Assembly: GCA_021234155.1 (NCBI GenBank)
Contig: JAJEKV010000061.1
Coordinates: 4,349,153-4,413,152, forward strand
DNA length: 64,000 nucleotides
Reading direction: 5' to 3'
Origin: Isoetes taiwanensis
Lineage: Eukaryota; Streptophyta; Lycopodiopsida; Isoetales; Isoetaceae
The notes under the pieces were generated by a model. It saw only the letters and a program-made list of their open reading frames with translations, searched no databases and had not been told where the DNA came from. A program made the position numbers and the translations under genes. Of this stretch, positions 10,955-21,060 are shown piece after piece; within the stretch, counting starts at the first letter, position 1, and each line of letters begins with the position of its first letter.

Positions 10955-12615
10955 CATGACTAGGAATTGCTTGCAGTCGTGCGGGCCTTGCGAATATGGA
11001 GGCACTATCTTCTTGGGAGAAGGTTCCAATTGGACACAGATCACCAGAGCCTCCAATGTATCTTCACCCAACCCAACTTCAACCTTCGCCAACGCAGATG
11101 GATGGAATTCTTGGAGGAATATGATTTTGAGGTGGTGTATAAACCTGATAAATATAACCTAGTTGCAGATGCACTTTCGGACACCCTTGGTGACTCCTTG
11201 CGCATTACAGCGCCATTTCCCTCTCACCCGGTGAGTTTGAAAAGACTATTGCCCATACACTCCCCACCAATCCACAGATTGATGCGTTTGGCTTAGTTTG
11301 TCTAAGGAGGCGGGGCCGGACAAGGGCGAGGAACCTTTAAGCCATTTTAAGAAGGAAGGTAATCTCCTCTATCATAAGAGTAAGTTATGTGTGGAGACCG
11401 AGGGCATCAAAGCTCATTCTTCATGACACACATAATAGTCCTATAGCAGGACACGCTGGCTTTATGAAAACATATTTTAAGGTGCGATCCAGCTACTTCT
11501 GGCCTGGTATGAAGAAGCACATTGCCAGATGTATCAAGTAGTGGCAGTTTTGCCAACAGACAAAGGCTGAACGATTACGCATTCTAGGCAAATTGAAGCC
11601 TTTAGAGGTGCTCAATGCTAAGTGGAAAATCATTGGTCTTCCACGGATGCTTAGAGGATACGGCCTTGGATACGGCATTGCTGTTTGCTAAAGAGATTTT
11701 CCAACTCCACAGGATGCCGCGCCAAATTATTTCAGATCACGGCCCCAAGTTTGTAAGTGGATTCTGGACAGATTTCTTTGGCACTATACAAACCAAGTTT
11801 GTCATGAGTACCGCATAGCACCCCCAGACGGATGGTCAAACAGAACGCACCAACCGCATTATTGAAGATATGCTATGCAACTATGTTTGGAATAAGCAAT
11901 CACAGTGGGCCGATTATATCCATTTGGTAGAGTTTGCTTATAACAGTTCTAAATAGGAACCTTCTCGAATGTCTTCTTTTATGATTAACTATGGCTATCA
12001 ATGCTTAACTCCGATGGCATAACCCTGTTTCGAAGGTCGAGGTCTCCCAAGAATTGTTCACAGATATGCAAGTTTTAGTTGAGGAAGTCCGTGGATATTT
12101 GTTAGCAACCAGAAGTAGGCAAAAGAGTATTATGGATAAGCATCGCACACCTCGAGACTTCCATGTTGGAGATTCTGTGTGGTTGAAAATCAAGGTAAAG
12201 CAAGCCAAGCTCAAGGTTGGAAATTGCAAGAAACTGGCACCCCGTTGGGCAGGACCATTTGAGATTACTCAGAGGGTAGGACCCCAGGCCTACAAGCTCA
12301 ATCTGCCCGCTCATCTCAAAGTCCATAAGGTTTTTTGTGTGAGCCTTCTGAAGAAGCATACTCCTGACCCAGAGGAAATATTGGATACACCCACATTTCT
12401 TGAAATAGAGCCAGAGGCTCTTCTCGATCGTACATACAAATAAACCGGAAGGACTCAAATCCTCCGATTACTTGGTTATGTGGGAACACTTACCTGGCGA
12501 GGATGCAACATGGGTGTTGAAGGCGGATCTTGATAAGAACTACCCGGACTTTATGCGGGAATGCGGGGCCGCACCATCAATGATGTTATCAATCCAGACA
12601 CGGGGTAAGCAATGA
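10955..12615 (+). pseudogene. E2-A pol remnant: RNase H end, integrase, chromodomain
   Basis: RNase H ends with ELLAVVRALRIWRHYLLG and NLVADALS (10965-11180). A TAG precedes ELLAVV in both copies. The integrase HHCC region (LHDTHNSPIAGHAGF, near 11420-11465) is followed by WPGMKKHIAR near 11501-11530. The core lacks the normal first-Asp segment: after NAKWKIIGLPRML the sequence jumps to RGYGLGYG, while the second-Asp part (a damaged SDHGPKF, near 11730) and [17 protein letters not shown] (11825-11875) remain. The C-terminal barrel gives LAPRWAGPFEITQRVGPQAYK near 12234-12300. A chromodomain (LGYVGTL here, LVMWEHLP in copy B; EDATWVL) ends at 12615. The lost catalytic segment and the stops imply it cannot integrate by itself. 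Confidence 0.85.
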
Positions 12616-12955
12616 AGGCTTGACCCGGCGGGGGTCATCACGGGGCTGGTCGGGTAGATGCATTTTAGCTGGGATGGGCATGTACATCATAGGATGCAGT
12701 CATCACGGTGATAATAGGAACATGGCCATTCCTTATGCCGCGATGATATGCAAGACTTAGACATGATAAGATACCCCTCTTTTTCTAATTCTTTAAAAAA
12801 GGGTTGTGAATGGACTACGGTCCTGAACTTATGTGATCTATGATCCTCATGTAATTTTCATTACCTTATGCACTGTATATATATACAAGAAATTTACTAC
12901 GTCTTCGTCCTATTGTTCCAGTTTTAGCATGTTTCTACGATGCAAGTTCCCTCGT
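12616..12955 (+). other. E2-A 3' spacer, first part
   Basis: This is non-coding sequence after the chromodomain stop. It has a TATATATATAC run near 12880 and no recognisable gene. It is essentially identical in copy B (39883-40205). Confidence 0.4.
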
Positions 12956-13600
12956 GCCCTACATTCTAAAATAATCTCTTGAGAATACTCTAAATTCATA
13001 GATTCTCTAAGATTCTATCAAGGTTCTCTTAGAGGTTTCGTGAATTTCTCTAAATTTTATAAGATTCCATTGGATTCCCTTAGATTTTATAAGGTTCCTT
13101 GCATTCTATGAAGATTCCCTCTAGATTCCATTAGATTTCCCTAGATTCTCCAAGATTCTATGAAGATCCCCTTAGATCCCTTTAGATTTTATGAGATTGC
13201 CCTAGGTTCCCTTACATTATATGAGATTCAAAGAGATTCTATAAAGATTCCCCTAGATACTCTAAGATCTCATCAATATTTCCTTAGCTTTCCCTTAGAT
13301 TTTATGAAGATTTCCTTAGATTCCCCTAGATTTTAAGAGATTCCTTTAGACTTGTAAATATTTTCCTAGATTCTCTTACATTTTATGAGATTTTCTTAGA
13401 TTTTGTTAGATTCTCCTAGATTCCTTTACATTCGAAAACTATTTAGAACATTCTAGGACTTTCTGAACATTCTGAAACTTTCAAAACACCCTAGAACTTT
13501 CTGGAAGTATTTCCTTAGATTCTCTTGTAGATTCCCCTACATTCTAGAATATTCTAGAACTTATTAGAACAATTTGTAACTTTCTGGAAGGGTTTTCTGA
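12956..13600. repeat. Degenerate AGATTC-rich minisatellite in the E2 spacer, copy A
   Basis: Roughly 20-base units built on AGATTC, CCTTAGATTTTATAAG and related words repeat irregularly for about 650 bases. It is strongly pyrimidine-biased and non-coding. Towards the right end the words turn into the TTCTAGAAC units of the next feature. The copy B equivalent is 40229-40890. Confidence 0.8.
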
Positions 13601-13623
13601 GATTCCCCCTAGATTTTCTTATA

Positions 13624-13761
13624 TTCTAGAACTTTCTAGAATATTCTGGAACTTTCTAGAATATTCTAGAACTTTCTAGAATATTCTGGAACTTTCTAGA
13701 GGATTCTAGAACTTTCTAGAGCCTTCCAGAACAATCTAGAACTTTCTTGAACTATCTAGAA
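13624..13761. promoter_or_regulatory. Heat-shock-element-like array in E2, copy A
   Basis: TTC and GAA alternate every 5 bases without a phase break: TTC at 13624, 13634 and on to 13754, GAA at 13629, 13639 and on to 13759. Of 28 half-sites 24 are exact; the exceptions are ATC at 13734 and 13754 and GAG at 13699 and 13719. This is the nGAAnnTTCn consensus bound by heat-shock factor trimers. The array is in the internal 3' spacer, not in the LTR. It may equally be a 10-base satellite that matches the consensus by chance of its unit. Confidence 0.6.
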
Positions 13762-13837
13762 TGTTATACTCTACTTTATCTTAATTAAAAGATTGCCCTT
13801 AAGTATGTTTAAAATACAAATTGTTCATTGAATTAAT

Positions 13838-13905
13838 GTTTGGTCTAATGGTGAGAATGGGTGACTAGAGGGTCAATGACCAGGATTCAAATCCCCCACA
13901 CAATA
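13838..13905 (+). repeat. tRNA-derived (SINE-like) sequence in the E2 spacer, copy A
   Basis: An A-box-like TGGTCTAATGG (13841-13851) and a B-box-like GGATTCAAATCC (13883-13894) are spaced as in tRNA genes. A T-arm with loop TTCAAAT can be drawn. There is no good acceptor stem or CCA end, so it is more likely a SINE head or tRNA relic than a working tRNA. It is identical in copy B (near 41112-41180). Confidence 0.5.
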
Positions 13906-13929
13906 TAAAAATTTTAAAAGCCTCTCCTT

Positions 13930-14345
13930 AAGGGATGAGCATTCAACGTGAGCCGTAGGATCTTGGACTCGATCAAGGGTCAAGATCTCACCACGTGACA
14001 ATAATTAAAGCAACATGAGTCATAGGATCTGTTACATATAATTCCCAAAGTCATGTGCACCATAGGATATGTGTCAAGCCACATGATCCATAGAATCTTG
14101 GATCGACGATCAGGATCAAGAACAATCTGGACCGCAGGATCTATTACATATAATTCCCAAAGCCACGTGCACCGTATGATATGTTCCAAAGCAACATGAG
14201 CCGTAGGATCTCGGACCGGCGATCATGTTCAAATCAACCTGGACCGTAGGATCATCTATATAGAATCTATATAGAAACCCCCAGGCCATCTGGGCCGTAG
14301 GATACGTCCCAAAGTCATGTGAACCGTAGGATCTCGAACAGACAG
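13930..14345. repeat. CCGTAGGATC repeat block in the E2 spacer, copy A
   Basis: About nine degenerate units centred on (A/G)CCGTAGGATC(T) recur every 35-70 bases: 13951, 14022, 14060, 14089, 14131, 14171, 14200, 14244, 14293 and 14324. They are often preceded by AACATGAG or AATCTGGA and followed by TTGGAC or TCGGAC. It is non-coding and is also present in copy B (41204-41620). Confidence 0.7.
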
Positions 14346-14462
14346 CCGGATAAGCACGACAAACATAAGAACATATATATGTTAGATATATGTTACCTTT
14401 TGACTTAATTAATTATTTTTACATTAACACATTACCGCCAATGTCGAGGACAACATTATTCT

Positions 14463-14475
14463 AAGGGGGGTAGAA
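14463..14475 (+). promoter_or_regulatory. E2-A polypurine tract
   Basis: AAGGGGGGTAGAA lies immediately upstream of the LTR start TGTGACGTTCC. It is identical at 41724-41736. The role in the family is to prime plus-strand synthesis. Confidence 0.85.
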
Positions 14476-14788
14476 TGTGACGTTCCATATACTTATACGG
14501 TATATGTTTAACTACCCTAACACGTCACTGGTATATCGGAACCATTGGGGACTAATCTAAAAGGGTTTATTGCAACTAACTTAGTCTAATTAGGCTAAAT
14601 AATGGTATTAATTAGTAATGTAAGCTAATTAGAGAGTGCCACTTGGCCTAATTCAATTGGCCAGAGGTAGCTTGCCATTTTGAAAGGGCAAATCGGGCTC
14701 CCATCCCCAATTCTACTTCAAATTCGAGTTTGGGAAGGATTGAGGAAGAAAGGTGCTGTCCCAACCCTGAAACCTGATCTGTACCATG
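14476..14788 (+). repeat. E2-A 3' LTR, left fragment
   Basis: It starts TGTGACGTTCC after the polypurine tract and is interrupted after CCATG by E3. The continuation is only present in copy B, from 47886. Confidence 0.85.
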
Positions 14789-16424
14789 TGTGACGGTCCT
14801 TCGCCCGATACCGATTAATACTTAGATACATAACACAAATACCTCAGGATCCACGGGTGCAGAACCTGCATATCGACCCACAACCCAAAAATAGCATGTT
14901 GCGGCATCCCTGAGCTACTGGTCTCTAGCTCATGAGACCACCTTCATCTAGGTGCAACTTGATATGACCAATGTCAAGTCCTCACTAGCGAGCTTCATCA
15001 GTGCTCACTCGCTAGTGTCGAGTGACTAGCACTCGTGGCCTCGGTTTCTGCTTAGTCTCCCCGGAGAGCTGTGGGCAGACCAAGGTGCAACTAGGCTAGC
15101 AACATGATAAAAGATCAAGTAATTTAGCCTTCTTGCCGAAACATCTTATAGCCTATTTAATCAATATTTAAGATGGAAATCAATCTTGCAAAAGATAAAA
15201 CTCTAAGTCAATAACAAGGATGTTTAAATTGATCTTGAAAAGAAATATCTAGCAAAACTAGAATGACCCTACATGAACAATTATTGGAGTTTAAGCTAAG
15301 CCTAAACGAACTCAAAAGAATACCTAAGTGTTTCTACTTGCCTAGAGTCGCTAGCTTAAAAGGCAAAGGCTTCAACCAATAAACCACCAATATAATCTTT
15401 AAAATTCTTTTCATTTGATTTTATATCTATTGTACTGTATTTACTATGATATAATGAATTCAAACCCTAACTACGAATGCTTTTGCCCTAAATCCGCCGA
15501 CCATCTATTTGAGCTTCGGCCAGAGCTGTAGATGGTCGATCCAGTTGTTCCAGCAGAGAAGAGGTAAGATTGATGGCCAAAAAGAACCCTTGCTGGTTCC
15601 ATTTTAGCACAGACAACAACCCATCGGCTGGCCGGCCTTTCCATCAGAAGGATTTCGTAGCATAATCCATAGCATCAGGGTTAGAACTAGGCATTTCGGC
15701 AGGGATTTCGGCACTGTGGCTCCAGGAAACCCATCGATTTAGAGCTGATTCTGTTTTTCTCACACATCTAACCCTTGTTTCCTGTGTTTGCATCTGTTCT
15801 TCGTCTTTGTGTCTATTTGTGCCTGATCTTTCTTGTCTACCTACACGATTCATGGTTTCTTGTGACGTGGATTGTGAAGCCCCAGGCCAGACCAAAGATA
15901 TGCCGAGATCGCAGCCTGGATTCCCTTTTCTTATGAAGACCCATCTATTTCCCTTTCCAGCGCAAACAGCAGCCATCTAGATTCCTTTCATTGCACAGCG
16001 AAAATGATCCCAGAGGAATCTACCAGGTCTGGAGTTGGCGTAATAGGAGAATTTCGGCCCTTGGTTCGTACAAGAACCATCAATTCATGGTTTAGAGCAG
16101 TCATAAAGAATCAAAATTACAAGAGCACTTGTTTCTCTGATACCCCAATGAATAGTTATTCTTGCTCTTAAGATGAATTCCCCCTTTTTTTTTTAAACAA
16201 ACATCAGGCTTAATCTTACCTCCAAAAATGGCTTCTTCAAATCACTATTTCTCTCTCTTCTTGTCACTCTGATCTCTGCCTTTCCCTCTTTCTCACGTTC
16301 TCAGTCAGCCTTTTTTTAATTCAAACTTCCTTCCCTTAGTTCATTGCCACATCACCCCTTATGCCACGTCACCCCTTATTATTTATTATAGCTTAGAGAT
16401 AATCACAATAAAACTCACATCACA
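14789..16424 (-). repeat. E3-A left (3') LTR
   Basis: On the plus strand it runs TGTGACGGTCC to CTCACATCACA, so on its own strand it is TG...CA. It is 1.64 kb and lacks a segment of about 0.9 kb that is present in the right LTR (19370-20310). The minus-strand polypurine tract is the complement of 16425-16440 (TTCTTATCCCCTTTAA). Confidence 0.88.
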
Positions 16425-16496
16425 TTCTTATCCCCTTTAAGATTCGACGTCCTCGTCGAATAAAACTCATATCACATTATTACGAAATATACTCCT

Positions 16497-18067
16497 TCAC
16501 AACTTCATGTATTTTTTATACTTAACAAGTTTGATACATCTTTTAGATAGCCTTATTCCATGGCATGATATAGATTGAAAAAGGTTTGGAAAATCTTTAG
16601 CATATTTTGCTTCGGCCTCGTTTAACTCCATCCACGTTGCATCCTCTATAGGGTAATCCGCCCATTGTATAAAGATTTCTTTGACCGTTCTACTACGCAG
16701 CTTCCGTTCCCGATACTGCAATATTTGGGATGGCATTACTTCAAAAGTGTTATTCTCCTGGATTAATTGCAAATCCGGAAGCACTTGATCTCCGTCATGT
16801 AAAGAGGGTTTTAATAAACTGACATGAAAAACATCATGAATCTTTACATGTGGTGGCAGCTCTAATTGGTAGGCTAGATTCCCCATCCTTTTAATGATTT
16901 TGAAAGGACCAGCATATCTTGGAGCAAGTTTGCTACATTTTTCAATTCTGAGTTGACTTTTCTTTGGTTTGACACGAAGATATACAAGGTCTCCCACCTT
17001 GAATTCCCTATGTATTCTATGCTTGTTTGCAAATTGCTTCTGTCTATGTTGTGCTTCTGCTAGCATGCTTCTTATAAGCTGCACTTTATCTACATATTCC
17101 TCCAACATCTGTCTAGAAATTTTGGATTTAATGGGATTATACCAATTTATTGGGGCATAACAGTCCTGTCCATAAAGTGCTTTAAAAGGTGTCATTCCTA
17201 TAGATTCCTGTTTAGAATTATTGTAGGCAAACTCTGCTAAAGGTAACAATCCTTCCCATTTCTTTGGATTGTCTTGACATTACATCTGCAACATATCCTC
17301 AAGAACCCATTTTACTCTTTTACGTTTGCCCATCGGTTTTGGGTGATAGGCTGTGCTCATACGCAATTGAGTTCCAACTCCCTTGAAAAGCGAAGTCCAA
17401 AAGTTACTAGTAAACCTTGGATCTCTGCTCCCCCGAAACAATACTTGTAGGAATGCCATGTAAGCGAAAGATGTCATGAATAAAGATATTAGCGTTTTCC
17501 TTATTTGTTATTGTTTTTCTAAGCGGAAAGAAGTGAGCATGTTTAGTTAACTTTTGTCAATCACCACAAGGATAGCATCCTTTCTGTTTGTGTTCTTGGC
17601 AATCCTACTATAAAATCCATCTTTGATAGATTCCCATTTTCTTTCTGGAATAGGTAATGGCTGCAAAAGGGCAGGTGCCCTAATCTGTTCGGTCTTAACA
17701 CGTGAACACATCACACAATTTTGGATGTACTTACGGACATAATCTTTTAATCCTGGCTAAAAGAAACTTCTCTTTACCTTGTGATATGTCTTATGAAACC
17801 ACGGATGACGATATTCTTGCACCATGACATTCATTTAATATCTTCTTTTTAATGTGATCTATTGCAGGAATACAAACTCTTGATTTGTATCTCAATATTC
17901 CTTGTTCAAAACTATAATTATCCTTTATCTCCAGATTATCTTCCTGTACTTCCTTCAATTTTGGTCCAAAATAATTGTCTGTAGCAATAGTATTTTTCAC
18001 CTCGTCCAACCAATCATTTGTAATCAGCGTTATTGCATAACAAAATTTGGAAGTCTAGACAAAATTT
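16497..18067 (-). pseudogene. E3-A pol remnant: integrase and chromodomain
   Basis: On the minus strand this starts at the end of RNase H and runs through the HHCC zinc finger, D,D-35-E core, C-terminal barrel (KLAPRYAGPFKIIKRMGNL) and a chromodomain-like end (EIFIQWADYPIEDATWM), finishing at 16497. The last 250 codons (17249-16497) are open. Upstream parts are damaged mainly at former CAG/CTG sites; for example the TCAGTTTCTGGG of copy B appears as TCGGTTTTGGG near 17333. Two stops, one replacing a Trp before PGLKDY and one after DMLQM, occur in both copies and look genuine. The RNase H start, RT, protease, gag and primer-binding site are missing. Confidence 0.85.
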
Positions 18068-20466
18068 TGTGGCGGTCCTTCGTCAGACACCGATTAATAC
18101 TTAGATACATAACACAAATACCTCCCGGATCCACGGCAAAAAACGCATATCGACCCACAACCCAAAAATAGCATGTTGCGGCATCCACGAAGCTCTTGGT
18201 CTCTGGCTCATGAGACCACCTTCATCTAGGTGCAACTTGACATGACCAATGTCAAGTCCTCACTAGCGAGCTTCATCGGTGCCCACTCGCTAGTGTCGGT
18301 GACTAACTTTTCGTGGCCTCGGTTTTCCTTAGTCTCCCAGGAGAGCTATGGGCCGGACCAAGGTGCGACTAGGCTAGCAACATGATAAAAGATCAAGTAA
18401 TTTAGCCTTCTTGCGAAATATCTTATAGCCTATTTAATCAATATTTAAGATGGAAATCAATCTTGCAAAAGATAAAAAGGAATCCTACATGAACAATTAT
18501 TGGAGTTTAAGCTAAGCCTAAACGAACTCAAAAGAAATACCTAAGTGTTTCTACTTGCCTAGACCAGAAATTGAACTCGATCAGCTAGCTTGAAGGCAAA
18601 AGCTTCAACCAATAAACCACCAATATAATGTTTATTGTTCTTTTCATTTGATTTTATATCTACTGTACTATATTTACTATGATATAACGAAATCAAACCC
18701 TAACTATGAATGCTTTTGCCCTAAATCCGCCGACCATCTATTTGAGCTTCGGCGGGAGTAGATGGCCGATCCGGTTGTTCAGCGCAGAGAAGAGGTAAGA
18801 TTGATGGCCAAAAAGAACCCTTGCTGGTTCCATTTTAGCGCAGACAACAACCCATCGGCCGGCCTTCCTTTCCATCAGAAGGATTTCATAGCATAATCCA
18901 TAGCATCAGGGTTAAAACTAGGCATTTCGGCAGGGATTTCGGCACTGTGGCTCCAAGAACCCATCGATTTGGAGCTGATTCTGTTTTTCTCACACATCTA
19001 ACCCTTGTTTCCTATGTTTGCATCTGTTCTTCGTCTTTGTGTCTATTTGTGCCTGATCTTTCTTGTCTACCTACACGATTCATGGCTTGTGACATGGCTT
19101 GTGAAGCCCCAGGCCAGACCAAAGATATGCCGAGATCGCAGCCTGGATTCCCTTTTCTTATGAAGACCCATCTATTTCCCTTTCCAGTGCAAACAGCAGC
19201 CAAATTCCTTTCATTACACAGCGAAAATGATCCCAGAGGAATCTACCAGGTCTGGAGTTGGCTTAATAGGAGAATTCCGGCCCTTGGTTCGTACAAGAAC
19301 CATCAACTCATGGTTTAGAGCAGTCATAAAGAATCAAAATTACAAGAGCACTTGTTTCTCTGATACCCCAAATAAGGTTCCCAAATTTTCTTTTCCTATG
19401 ATTTTGGCAGTGGTTTGGCGGGAAAAGGGGGAGAGGGTTATTTCTTGCTATGATTTTTGTTAGTGGTTTGGCGAGAAATGTTAGGGTTAAGGTTAAAAAG
19501 AAATTGGACGTTGGAGAAATATTAGGGTGAAGATTAAAAATTGGGCGATGGCGGTACCCGTCAGAGCATAGTAGTGAGAACTTCGAGGGAAGCATCTGGG
19601 ACTCTGCCGAGAAGCTTTAATGGCTGACTTGTGGCTTCGATCGAGGAAGAAGAGGGCGAAGGGGATGAGGGGCTAAGATCGGGAAGAAGATCGGGGAAGA
19701 AACTTGTGGTGAGAAGCTTTTGATCAGGAAAGAAGATGAGGGAGAAGGCGAATCTGCGGGTCTGCGGCCCGGATCACGGGGAAGAGGCGGAAGAAGAGCC
19801 GAGAAGTGGAAGTGGAAAGGGCAAATAAGAGCTGCGAAGAAGAAGGCCTGAGAAGTGGAAAGGGATCAGAAGGGAAAGGGCAGCCTATTAGCCGTTGTTG
19901 CTTTATGAATCCGGGCTTCAAAGTTTGCGATTTGAAATTTGTAGAATCGAGATTTTGCGGTTGGTGAAGAAGAAGACTCAACTTACGCTGAAAATCTGAT
20001 TTTCATGTCATTTTTATTGAATGGCATGGGTTTAGCCTCATTTTTTGTTATATGTTCTTCACTCTCTTTTGCTCTCATTTCTTGTTCTGTGTTCTGTAAA
20101 TGCACAATGGTCAGTTTACGCATTTCTTATGTGTATGGATTCAACTATACCATGTAGGTATATATGTATTTAGGTGTATGGGGTGCTTGAGATGTATACA
20201 TAGATTACGATGTGTAAATTTCACAACCCTTGATTTGGCACATTCATAGAATAATGCTTCGATCCAATGATCGAAAAAAAGCAATAAGGATAGAGCAATA
20301 AGGATAGAGCAATTAATAGTTATTGTTGCTCTCAAGATGAATTCCCCTTTTTTTTTTTAAACAAACATCAGGCTTAATCTTACCTCTAAAAATCGCTTCT
20401 TCAAATCACTATTTCTCTCTCTTCTTGTCACTCTGATCTCTGCCTTCCCCTCTTTCTCACATTCTC
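18068..20466 (-). repeat. E3-A right (5') LTR, truncated
   Basis: It begins TGTGGCGGTCC (TGTGACGGTCC in copy B) and matches the left LTR. It has an extra segment of about 0.9 kb (19370-20310) with a degenerate AAGAAGA/GAGAAG purine-rich part. It is cut at 20466 by the duplication junction. Confidence 0.85.
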
Positions 20467-20480
20467 AGCCTTCACACATT
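20455..20480. other. Tandem-duplication junction
   Basis: LTR sequence ending CATTCTCAGCC (20466) joins TTCACACATTTGGCC. In copy B the same LTR continues CATTCTCAGCCTTTTTTTT. The two sides share CAGCCTT, a possible 2-base microhomology after CAGCC. No target duplication or filler is seen. Confidence 0.8.
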
Positions 20481-21060
20481 TGGCCAAGACTAAGGTCTTG
20501 CTCTTTTACCCTTCACGCAAGTCAATGGCTCCCTCCTTCACTTATCAAGGGCAAAATGTGAAGGTAGCATACACCTACAAGTACTTGGTCATCGAGTTTC
20601 CCACTACCACATACTAGAACACTTCCATTCGGCTACAAGTTATAGCAGGTTGGAAGGCACTCTATGCGATGCAGAATAATAGCTATAAAGCAGAGTTGTA
20701 TGACTGGCTCCATCTATCATACTTGTTCAAGATTTTTGTGGAGCCTGTTCTTTTATATGGGGTCAAAGTCTGAGGCCCGGTCATACCCCTAGCTACATGG
20801 AATGAACTAGAGAAGATAAAGAAAGCCTTTCTGGCACGAGCACTCGGGGCAAAATCCTGAAATCCATAGTCCCGTATCAGATGCTTTTGCAGGAGACAGG
20901 TTGCTTGCCACTTCAACAGGCCGCACTTGAACGTCTTCATGTATGGCAATGAACGTCTTCCCAACGTGGCTTATATGTGGCCATGGGCCCATGACGCCTC
21001 AAGACATGCTGGAAGGAGAGGTGAGCACAATGGTTCTCCAGATGGAATGTACAAGAGCAT
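20467..21060 (+). pseudogene. LINE-like reverse transcriptase C-terminal fragment
   Basis: One frame gives AKTKVLLF, YKYLVIEF, GWKALYAMQN, LFKIFVEPVLLYGV and ATWNELEKIKKAFLARALG, with in-frame stops. This is the order found downstream of the catalytic core in non-LTR (jockey/CR1-like) reverse transcriptases: K-T-K..F, YKYLG, a W-x-x-L-Y segment and a P-x-x-x-YG-x-E-x-W box. Here the W of the last box is replaced by a stop. The 5' part of the element lies across the duplication junction and is missing. Confidence 0.7.

Larger units (their letters stand above)
9960..14788 (+). mobile_element. E2 copy A: defective Ty3/gypsy chromovirus
   Basis: The order is a partial 5' LTR-like block (about 9960-10950), RNase H end, integrase and chromodomain (10955-12615), a 1.85-kb 3' spacer, a polypurine tract (14463-14475) and the start of the 3' LTR (TGTGACGTTCC at 14476). 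The LTR is interrupted by E3 at 14789. The leader, gag, protease and RT are absent. The same deletion is present in copy B, so it predates the duplication. Confidence 0.85.
1..20466. repeat. Copy A, 3' three-quarters of the tandem duplication unit
   Basis: This is the upstream copy of the unit at 20467-47766, cut by the left window edge. It starts inside E1 (RT/RNase H boundary) and ends in the right LTR of E3. If the unit is complete, its start lies about 6.8 kb left of the window. Differences from copy B are concentrated at CAG and CTG and come in blocks. Confidence 0.9.
14789..20466 (-). mobile_element. E3 copy A: minus-strand defective chromovirus, right LTR truncated
   Basis: The left LTR is 14789-16424, the pol remnant 16497-18067 and the right LTR 18068-20466. 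The right LTR is cut at the duplication junction; copy B shows the missing end. The left flank CCATG (14784-14788) equals the right flank in copy B (47886-47890). Confidence 0.9.

Noticed and set aside
13838-13905. Functional tRNA gene
   Set aside because: The A and B boxes are tRNA-like but no acceptor stem pairs and no clear anticodon arm forms.
13980-14189. 69-codon minus-strand frame in the CCGTAGGATC repeats
   Set aside because: Its internal repetition (WLWELYVIDP, MTLGIICNRS) reflects the DNA repeats, not a protein.
16969-17160. Plus-strand frame with Cys-rich hydrophobic content
   Set aside because: It is antisense to the open E3 integrase/chromodomain frame and occurs identically at 44244-44435 only because of the duplication.
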